Below are positions 37,601 through 43,616 of a stretch of 64,000 bases of DNA, piece by piece; positions within the stretch are counted from its first letter, which is position 1; every line of letters begins with the position of its first letter. Origin of the DNA: Chondrosia reniformis. Its lineage: Eukaryota; Porifera; Demospongiae; Chondrillida; Chondrillidae. The position numbers were made by a program, and so were the translations under genes. The stretch covers positions 2,234,501-2,298,500 of the forward strand of contig OX359200.1 of assembly GCA_947172415.1 (NCBI GenBank), written 5' to 3'. A model generated the notes under the pieces. That model was not told where the DNA came from, did not search any database, and worked only from the letters and a program-made list of their open reading frames with translations.

Positions 37601-39113
37601 GTCTTTGCTTGGATATTCCTTTTTCTCAATGCTTTTCAGGTATATTGTGCCCACATACATACATTACTGAATTCTGTTGACCATCTTTGTTGCACATTTA
37701 ACATGTATAGCAATCCTAGCACAACTCTGCACTGTATTTTGGGAACCTTCATATCCTTATTTATTTACAGGATAGTATACTTGCTACTGCAGGAGCTCTT
37801 TATATGCATAGTATTCTCCCTACTTCAAGAGCTCTTGAGATAATATTCTACCTACTACACAAGAGCACTTCGTACTGTATTCTCCCTACAACAGGATTTA
37901 TTATTTGAGGGTTGTTTATTCTCCTCTCTATAACAGGGGTTGTTTATATTCTCCTCTCTATTACAGGGTTGTTTATATTCTCCTCTCTATAACAGGGGTT
38001 GTTTATATTCTCCTCTCTATAACAGGGGTTGTTTATATTCTCCTCTCTATAACAGGGGTTGTTTATATTCTCCTCTCTATTACAGGGTTGTTTATATTCT
38101 CTTTATTTCAGGGGCTGTTTATATTTTTCTTTCATGTCATCCGAAATGATAAGGTTTGGCCTAAGTTAAAGGCCATCTTATGCTGCAAGAAACTGGAACT
38201 TCAAAAAGTACCCCTACTATTCTCCGTATACGTATTAACAGTATTTTTGATAACATGCTGTATGTATGGTCATTGAAATACCTGTTAACATTTCAAACTT
38301 TTTTCAGCCATGCACTGCTATCAACTGTAGTAAAGCAGTTCTGAAAGATACTTTATATACTACCAGTGTTTTGTCCCTCCATCAATACTAAATATGGGTC
38401 TTCTTCGAGTTATTGTGCCTCTGATTGCTGTTATCTTTAGGCCCCATACAAAAATGCTTTGTGGCCTTACCAAGCTTTAGAATACCAAACACTATTTTTT
38501 TCCTTTCTTTCCTTTCTACTTGTTTAATTTTTGTAGACATCTTCTCAAGGGATCACCAATTCAACTAAAGCCACTTTTCGTAAAACTTGTGAGTTACCGT
38601 ATTTTTAGCTTCATTTAACTACATTTAATACCCCGACTTCCTTTATGCTGTGTTTCTAATGCTCACAAGCTTGCTTTCAGAGAAGTGTAGTTAGGATGTG
38701 ACACTTTTAAAGCTGTTATAATGTAATTGTCTGGTAAAGGGGTAGAATGGACTACGAAAGAAACTCTAAGAGAACCATTTGATTGAATTATACAATGTCC
38801 AAGGCTGTATTTATCTGAAATCCTTTCATAAAATCCTACTTTTAAAATAAACCGTTGATTACAGGTAGGCTACAATATTAAATTAAGTATTTAATTTGAT
38901 AGAGTAATTTCACTGGATTAATTGGACAGTTTGTGCCTTATTGATGTTATACTTAGTCCCTACAAAGGGTCTTTACTTAATTTTGCAGGGAATGCTAGTG
39001 CTTACAAGGCTAAAGAAAGGTCTTCATCACCTAGTGATGAGGAAGCTAATTACCTATCTGAAGGTAGCATTTCAAAGTTAGCGGGAGAAGAGTTTACCTC
39101 TACGAAACTGTAA
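13619..39113 (+). CDS. adhesion G-protein-coupled receptor (Ig, TSP3-like, HormR, GAIN/GPS, 7TM)
   Basis: Thirty-four exons: 13619-13682, 13741-14031, 15286-15515, 15883-15915, 16016-16268, 16490-16623, 17042-17140, 18480-18752, 19039-19225, 19655-19728, 20774-20872, 20940-20991, 21110-21130, 21219-21341, 22523-22617, 23340-23557, 23709-23757, 24370-24435, 25223-25358, 26317-26469, 26655-26730, 27039-27156, 27224-27309, 35430-35550, 35825-35931, 36148-36259, 36335-36491, 36589-36694, 37223-37289, 37346-37449, 37513-37639, 38112-38207, 38537-38588, 38989-39113. The sum is 4,104 nt (1,367 codons plus stop) and every junction keeps phase. Order: signal peptide 1-21; Ig domain 22-118; unassigned Cys-containing region 119-335; two TSP3-like/HormR modules 336-676; GAIN about 677-1010; GPS; 7TM about 1018-1310; Ser/Glu-rich tail ending STKL. 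Weakest sites: donors at 16268 and 18752 and the acceptor at 19655. Ligand unknown. Confidence 0.9.
13741..14031 (+). other. Ig domain exon of the adhesion GPCR
   Basis: A single exon holds a whole Ig fold: ALTCVLEG (first Cys), IQWSFNG (core Trp), then SGEYKCKL (Y-x-C) and a final strand ...VINVTILPG. Flanking split codons (phase 1 on both sides) make it a symmetric, shuffle-competent exon. It probably binds an extracellular ligand; this is inference. Confidence 0.85.
14032..15285 (+). other. adhesion GPCR intron 2, nothing recognised
   Basis: A 1.25-kb intron without an ORF or repeat that I can support. Confidence 0.5.
17042..18752 (+). other. first TSP3-like plus HormR module of the receptor
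   Basis: Exon 17042-17140 (33 codons) ends ILDTDGDGIPNIY, a calcium-binding thrombospondin type-3-like motif. Exon 18480-18752 starts DSCEECC and contains GGIMWPDT, SFISC, KRRCNFEGWGEF and TSEC, the Cys/Trp pattern of a HormR (hormone-receptor-type) domain. The intron between (1.3 kb) contains a partial SINE-like copy at about 17280-17385. Confidence 0.75.
17280..17385 (+). repeat. SINE-like dispersed repeat, copy 3 (partial)
   Basis: TCTTCTTCTCCACTGAACTG GACAACTG, then TGGGAATTTCACCCTTCATC A, aligned with the middle of the 39405 copy. Confidence 0.7.
20238..20290 (-). repeat. SINE-like dispersed repeat, copy 4 (5' end only)
   Basis: ATCCTCATCCAAAGCTCTCA CTACGTTTAG is the reverse complement of the RALDEDT-encoding block of the family. 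It is cut off on its right by the TIR element starting at 20288. Confidence 0.65.
20287..20592. mobile_element. MITE-like element with CATAGTTGCCAACT ends
   Basis: CATAGTTGCCAACT at 20287-20300 is the exact reverse complement of AGTTGGCAACTATG at about 20577-20590. About 300 bp lie between, with no ORF. It sits in a receptor intron and interrupts a SINE-like copy, so it is the younger insertion. Confidence 0.75.
20774..22617 (+). other. second TSP3-like plus HormR module of the receptor
   Basis: Exon 20774-20872 is again exactly 99 nt, begins with Cys and ends GLDSDGDGILDSM. The next exon starts DPCPDIHVN. A 21-nt microexon (21110-21130, LLHLAI plus split codons) links to 21219-21341 (GCVSGIDVLWDIEW...KRCPGG) and 22523-22617 (AMRECLENGTWGPS...GC), which together give a HormR pattern. 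Exon size, phase and motif order repeat those of the first module, so an internal duplication is inferred. Confidence 0.75.
21665..21912. mobile_element. foldback element in a receptor intron
   Basis: CTAGAGAACAATAAATATTT TCTAC at 21665 onward and its reverse complement ending at 21912 form arms of about 110 bp with few mismatches (centre near 21788). The loop is about 25 bp. There is no coding capacity. Confidence 0.85.
22618..23339 (+). other. adhesion GPCR intron 15, nothing recognised
   Basis: No ORF or repeat that I can support. Confidence 0.45.
24225..24340 (+). repeat. SINE-like dispersed repeat, copy 5 (partial)
   Basis: TGGATAAACAGTTGTTTCTG GGAATTTC, then CATCAGTGATTTTAGGAGTC ATTGTG, matching the family 3' half. 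It lies 30 bp before a receptor exon acceptor. Confidence 0.7.
24808..24990 (+). repeat. SINE-like dispersed repeat, copy 6
   Basis: CTGCTCTGTAAAGAAAGCC, then GAGAGAGCTTTGGATGAAG, then CTCCACTGGGCCAGACAGC and TCTTGATCTTGATCTTTGTG, in the same order as the copy at 39405-39610. Confidence 0.8.
25467..25943. repeat. diverged inverted-repeat element in a receptor intron
   Basis: AATAGAATAAGGATTTCTTC TAACTGCGTT near 25470 pairs imperfectly with AATGCAGTTAAAAGGAATCC TTACTCTACTATT near 25905-25940. The left end matches the element at 1366. Internally (about 25700) there is a decayed CAGAAGAAGATCC...GGGG block like the hammerhead-like core of that element. Confidence 0.55.
27980..28483 (-). pseudogene. 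tyrosine recombinase domain of the DIRS-type element
   Basis: 167 codons, with the LRCGEFL motif near the start and GHSFWVGSATTAS, LLGRWESSDHQCYIR near the end. The second catalytic Arg (HSFRxGxAT in related elements, known) is Trp here, which would abolish strand cleavage. The nucleophile Tyr (QCYIR) is kept. A frameshifted continuation runs to about 27810. Confidence 0.75.
29124..30245 (-). pseudogene. reverse transcriptase and RNase H of the DIRS-type element
   Basis: RT signature AKIDLREAYRLLPIHPEDHR is read near 30010-30090 and LPFGLASAPAIFNALAEALE near 29920-29985. The catalytic box appears as HY-stop-DDF near 29870 and then changes frame at a T-run. The downstream frame reads TQLTFLGIEI, then RNase H motifs FTDASKSWGCGAW and CHSDNSAAV. 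At least two frameshifts and one nonsense codon are present. Confidence 0.75.
30971..31670 (-). pseudogene. gag-like region of the DIRS-type element
   Basis: The - strand reads LPPIPGQILKNIQGG near 31440-31480 and, after a frameshift, PESLAEMFDKMQKEGKEDS from 31408. This PPIP...I..G..(V/I)DM...LP pattern is found upstream of RT in DIRS-type elements. A Ser/Arg-rich tail ends at 30971. Confidence 0.5.
31684..31745. repeat. hairpin at the edge of the DIRS-type element
   Basis: GTTCGAGTTTA at about 31690 and TAAACTCGAAC at about 31732 are exact reverse complements. They enclose a second inverted repeat, GGGGCGCC AG GCGCCCC. A similar GGGGCGCCTGCGGCGCCCC palindrome occurs at about 34266, just past the large palindrome, so the two may mark ends of one insertion. 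Confidence 0.55.
32024..32080. repeat. AT-rich microsatellite
   Basis: (ATAA)n, (TATAA)n and (TTAA)n tracts run in succession. Confidence 0.85.
32080..33000. repeat. dispersed repeat R, copy 1
   Basis: The sequence from CATATGGCTCCAAGAAAGGA onward recurs at 40583-40870 (same strand, truncated) and at 49075-49935 (opposite strand, nearly full). Its last 180 bp form an inverted repeat (AGCAACATGAATTTACTAAT ... ATTAGTAAATTCATATTGCT) and include a hairpin plus GAAAC core at 32911-32939. A 63-codon frame at 32302-32493 (-) is kept in copy 3, but without codon-level evidence I do not call a gene. Confidence 0.8.
33030..34199. repeat. near-perfect 1.13-kb palindrome (element P, copy 1)
   Basis: Arms 33070-33619 and 33650-34199 (550 bp each) are reverse complements with essentially no differences over the parts I compared. 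The spacer is 30 bp (33620-33649) and is itself palindromic. The left arm continues to about 33030; on the right it is replaced by (TA)n. Identical chance ORFs appear on both strands as a consequence. A diverged copy lacking most of one arm lies at 42114-42800. Confidence 0.9.
34300..35429 (+). other. 3' part of the 8.1-kb receptor intron
   Basis: 34380-34900 is more GC-rich than its surroundings, non-coding, and may be the far end of the DIRS-type element or another unidentified repeat. 34980-35429 is ordinary AT-rich intron. Confidence 0.35.
35825..38207 (+). other. seven-transmembrane domain exons of the receptor
   Basis: TM1 (EIVSYIGCALSLGGLIATIL), TM2 (HLNLCIALSCGLLIFLAG), TM3 with the family signature LLHYFFLAAFSWMLCEGVCL, TM4 (GIPIPIVIISVGI), extracellular loop 2 with ACWL, TM5 (AAFVAPMLAIIL), TM6 (LPLLGLTWVIGLLAVN) and TM7 (FLFLNAFQGLFIFFFHVIRN). 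All are characteristic of secretin/adhesion class receptors (family B2). Eight exons in this span, introns mostly 57-530 bp. Confidence 0.92.
37850..38108 (+). repeat. about 30-bp minisatellite built from a 3' splice site
   Basis: Six or more units of the form TATAACAGGGGTTGTTTATATTCTCCTC (shortened variants TATTACAGGGTTG) precede the real acceptor TTTCAGGGGCTGTTTATATT at 38112. The unit resembles the acceptor plus the first bases of the exon, with intronic pyrimidines between. It lies entirely in the intron 37640-38111. Confidence 0.85.
38989..39113 (+). other. receptor C-terminal tail exon
   Basis: Encodes NASAYKAKERSSSPSDEEA, then an acidic Ser-rich stretch, and ends EEFTSTKL before TAA. 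The final S-T-K-L fits a class I PDZ ligand (S/T-x-hydrophobic). Coupling to a PDZ scaffold is inference. Confidence 0.7.
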
Positions 39114-39404
39114 ATTCTGTTATTTTATAATGATGATAAAATTATTATAGGCTGCTGTATATACATTATATATCACATCTATTGTTATGTCTATTGCTAG
39201 TATTTATATGATACATCTCCAGCATTTTGCATGAATAATATAAACACTATTGTCCTGTTGATACGTATGGTAGACGTGCATATTTTATGAGGCTAAGGAG
39301 ACATACATTTTAAAGTAGACTGAAACTGAACATTGCTTCATGGTGTATACCATAGAGCATGAAAAATCTAAGATACCATTTTCCTACATGCTATATGCCT
39401 ATTC
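39114..39404. other. 3' flank of the receptor gene
   Basis: AT-rich; no clear AATAAA signal close to the stop and no ORF of note. Confidence 0.4.
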
Positions 39405-39610
39405 TGTAAAAAGAGCCTATAGGGGAACTAAACCTGAAGAGACCTTTGGATGAAGATACAGGAGTCTTTTCTTCCTTCTTTTCTCTTCTTTCATCTTCTT
39501 CTCCACTGGGTCAGACAGCCGTTTCTAGGAATTCCACCCTTCATCAGTGATCCTGGGAGTCTTTGTCTTTTTCCTTATCTTGATCTTCTGTGAATCCTTG
39601 GCTCTCTATG
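39405..39610 (+). repeat. SINE-like dispersed repeat, best copy
   Basis: Most complete member: TATTCTGTAAAAAGAGCC, CTTTGGATGAAGATACAGG, TCTTCTTCTCCACTGGGTCAG, TTCCACCCTTCATCAGTGAT, CTTGATCTTCTGTGAATCC in order. About 200 bp; no pol III box or tail could be established. Confidence 0.75.
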
Positions 39611-40582
39611 CTAAATCTAAGGGCCTTATATACACATATATACGTGTATATACATAGATTGCAATATAAGTCGTCAAATACGTATGTATATAGGTTCTAT
39701 ACATATATGTTCAGTTTGTATATCTATATAATACCAGTGCATGGGGTGTGGCCCAAAAGTGTCGCATATTGGGAATTTAAGGTGCAAAATGGTTCCGTTC
39801 ATTGTTCTTTGGCCTATATGAATGGCACATACGGAACTGAGACAAGTTTATATACGAAACTGAAGGTAGATTAATTTGTTCTACAGTTATATATCTCTAT
39901 CTTCAGTACCATCAAAGGTATATAAGCCATCTGCTTTGTGTATGTGCAGCTAGTTCTACTAGGCAGATGATAATATAATCATCATGGGGGCGAACATGAG
40001 CAAGTTTTAGGTGATTGTTCTGAGATCATTGGTAGATGCACTAGTGAAAACGACAAAGGTGGGTGGTAGCAGAAGCATGATGGAGGCGAGGATTGAAGAG
40101 GAGCCTGTTAGCAATGGCCATAGTGTTTCTTAGCGCCATGACTGTCATGTGCATGCTGTGCATGAATGTGAAATAGCTGGAAGGAACACAACATGAGTGT
40201 TAACAGATTTACAGGAGGGAGGGGAGAAGCTAAAATAGAATTGAAGAGTGCACTTGGAAAATGCAGGAGTTTGGAGTTACTTGGAAGTACGCCAGGCTTA
40301 TGGTGAAGTGGGTATATAGAGGGAGGAGTATACATAGGAGATGCAGATGGATAAGGAGCAAGTTCAGCAGGATGCTGTGGATATTGAGCTTGGGTGGAAG
40401 GAAAAATTAAGAGAATAGGTACTGATGCTCACGATGCTGCTCCAGAAAACGTTGGGTATGAGTAAGGTTGGCAAGTATGCTTAACAGAGCTTTTGAGGCT
40501 TTCCACGAAGAATATTCAAACTGATTGCAAGAGGTAGTAAGTGTGGAGCTCGCTCAGGCTCACCCCAAATATAACAATTAAT
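39611..40582. other. no gene recognised
   Basis: TA/CA-rich microsatellite near 39630-39730; otherwise nothing supported. A 75-codon - strand frame at 40108-40335 has no splice or family support. Confidence 0.4.
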
Positions 40583-40870
40583 TAAACAACTTATATGGCT
40601 CCAAGAAAGGACCTTGAAACAGAACGGGCTCAAAAGTCATTTTAAAATGGGATTTTTCATTTAGGCCTCCATTTGTTAGAAAACGGAGGCCAAAGTCTGC
40701 AAATAAAAGGCCATAGGACTATAGAAAAGCTATAGGAAATTTATATTGAAACCATGTGTTATATTGATAAAAATGTTCAATTTGTCAGATCGATCACTGT
40801 GAAACCAACATTTATCATGGTACATGTGTATGACAAATGTCTGGCGAAGTTTAGCTTAATTATAATTGCA
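40583..40870. repeat. dispersed repeat R, copy 2 (truncated)
   Basis: TTATATGGCTCCAAGAAAGG ACC through AATGTCTGGCGAAG matches 32085-32370 in the same orientation. Confidence 0.8.
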
Positions 40871-42113
40871 AAATTGTCAAAAATTTAAGGTTATGATTAT
40901 GCAATCTCGTGATTGTGTTACCAACAAATGTGTATGTTGCTGGTGTTACTAAAATTTGGAACGGAACCATTTTTGCAGAACGTTCTGCAGTAGGCGACTT
41001 CATTATAATACATTGATGCTTCTGCAATATGCTTAATTGAAGGAACTGTATATTCTGACTATATACATACATCTATGTATAAAATGTATCTTCCTTAAAT
41101 AATGGTGAATCGATAATTAACAATTTATTTTGGTGGGATTTAGACCTAGAAAGTATGGCTCTGCATTTCTGTAAAGGTACATCGGAGAAAAATACTACTA
41201 ATTTTATATACTAAAAATCAAGTGATTTCATTTCAAATTTTTTCTTCCTCAATTAATAGTTGACAATATAAAATGATAAAACAATATAGCACAATAAACT
41301 AGTGATCTGTTCAGATACTAGAGCTAACTAAAAGATAGATATAAAAAGCTACATAATTTTCATGCAGTGTCTGTTTCAGACTGACATGTTGTCTGATTGC
41401 TATTGTGCCCTATTCATGAATCACTGTGTAGACGATTGGAGATCTAGAGTAGATCAGTATAGGTGGAGAGGCAATTGTATAGTGAAATTACCAAGGAATA
41501 AGCCTGTCTTAAGAAAATGCTATTTTGTTTCAGAAACACTAGAAGGGCTGAATTCGAGTTTTAAGAAGATAGCTATAGACTGCATGGCAATTAATATCAA
41601 GCCCTCAATACATTGGTGATGATACCATAGCCAAAGGATATCCTACAGGTACGGTCTTTTATACTCATTTTAAAATGTGGACCAAATCTTAAAGTGTAAA
41701 TAGCTATCTCCAAATCTTACATAAAAATCGAATAGCAAGGAAGGCACTGTGAAGGAATATATCAACCACATGTGAAAGGGCTATAGGCAGCAAGAGCTCC
41801 CATCCTTGTTTCAGGTGTACTGTTGGAACCACATCTTAAGAGATGGGCGCAGATGCTTTTCATCCCACAATGCACCTGGTATAGAAAAAGAAATCTTGGC
41901 TGGCCTCCATGAGGGAATTTCAACTATCATTGGAGCACAAAGGCCTCACTCACCATTTCTCCTCATCCACTCATTTTCTTGAACTGCATTATACACCTGC
42001 AAACATTGTGAAAGAAATACAAAAGACTGTCACTAGTAATGAAGGTATGTCATTACTGTGTATCATTACTCAGTAATGGTCAGGAATTAACAACAACATT
42101 GTATTTTTAAAGC
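40871..42113. other. no gene recognised
   Basis: An 85-codon + frame (41362-41619) and a fragment reading HYTPANIVKEIQKTVTSNEG near 41990-42045 could be exons or transposon debris. I recognise no family. Confidence 0.3.
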
Positions 42114-42800
42114 TAACAATACCGACGATTGGTTGCATGCATTCGCATGATCAACAGGGTTAGAGACCATTTTGTAACTTGTACACAAGGACATAAAAGG
42201 CCAATGCCATTATTACACATATGTCATATGATGTCCCTTGTGTACAAGTTACAAATGTTCTCTAACCCTGTTGATTATGCGAAAGCATGCAACCAACAGT
42301 CGGTATTCTTAGCTCCCTCAGAAGGCAAATCAAATCTGCTGTGGAAATTAGCTGAGACCCCTTTAAGACTGGAACCTTTGTTGACTTTTGGCATGCAGAT
42401 CATCATCTTCAGTTTATACTAAGGTGTGAAAAGGTAATTAGTTGGCCATGTGTTCTAACTTGGATGATCTGTATCAACTACTACTCTCTATGCTGTAGTT
42501 GAGGATTTCAAAGCCTGCAACAGCGTGACTAAAATCTGTACTGTTTATAATACTGATTATCCTATGGGTCACTTGGATCTCTTTAAATTTGTAACTTGCA
42601 CTGCATCACTAGCTAGTACTTGATTGTAATTTTAATATTATATAGTTCCTTGGACCTCTTAAATTTGTAACCTGTACTGTATAGTACTTGATTGTAATTT
42701 TAATATTTTATATATTTGCCAGTAACTTTCACTGTGTAGTGTACTTGAGTGTAATTAGCCAGTAATGTACTTCACTATACTTAGACATTCACTATATGAG
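42114..42800. repeat. element P, copy 2 (one arm truncated)
   Basis: ACCGACGATTGGTTGCATGC to about 42235 is the short remnant of the left arm. From 42236 the right arm is complete and diverged from 33650-34199. It extends past the break point of copy 1 to CTTCACTATACTTAGACATT C, which matches the outer left arm of copy 1 in reverse complement. Confidence 0.85.
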
Positions 42801-42869
42801 CAATGTCATTATGAGATTCAACTGTATGTACACATGTAAAGCATACACACATAGATAAGAATAAAGACT

Positions 42870-42955
42870 TGTTTAACTTCAGTAGGATCAAGTGAAGAGA
42901 ACGGAACATAACGAATGATGTCATGGGACGTCACAGGAGTATTGCATCATCGTTT
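42870..42955 (+). repeat. fragment shared with 48955-49075
   Basis: GGATCAAGTGAAGAGAACGG A, then AATGATGTCATG.GA.GTCA, is the reverse complement of sequence at 48960-49055, next to AGAATAAAG.CTTGTT in both places. Probably part of the R/P repeat family. Confidence 0.55.
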
Positions 42956-43616
42956 TTGAACTTATTAACAATTTCACTGTTGTCTTGGTTATTTTTATTC
43001 AAGTGTTAAAATGCAATTTTCGGAAATAATTGAGAGGAAATTAATGTTACAAAGTAATTTATTGTGGGATTTCATCCAGTTTTGGTAAAATGTCTCTTCT
43101 TGGTCTTGTTCCTGTGATCATTGGAAGTACAGATGGCATAATAAGCTACATGAAAGGTAAATTAGGGAAAATGTAAACTGCATTAAGCTACAACAGTTAA
43201 AATAGGGGACTGTAACAAACCTATATGCACTTAACATTTCACAGGCAAAGATCTGCTAGCTAGGGCAAAAAATTACCCAAATTGTAGTACCCTCAATGCA
43301 CCTTAGCCAATGCAGTGGGAAGTAAGGGCTGATGTATCAGATGGGTATCGCTGGAGGTGCCCCAAACCTAACTGTAGGAACACAGCCACAAACTGATCTG
43401 GAAGTTTTTTTGAAAAGTCACATATTATATACTGTACTGATTAAAGATTTCTAGCCACTAAAGCGTTTAGACTGCAGACGATGCACAGCACTCTTGCGGA
43501 CATCGTACAAGCACCATGCAGACATCGCTAATTTACACCTAATTTTACACATTCTATATGCCTAACATCGCACCTAAGAATCGTAGTCTACTATACTGTC
43601 AGAAGTTATCTCTAAA

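Noticed and set aside
40108-40335. 75-codon - strand ORF rich in Pro/His
   Set aside because: No start context, no splice sites, no family signature.
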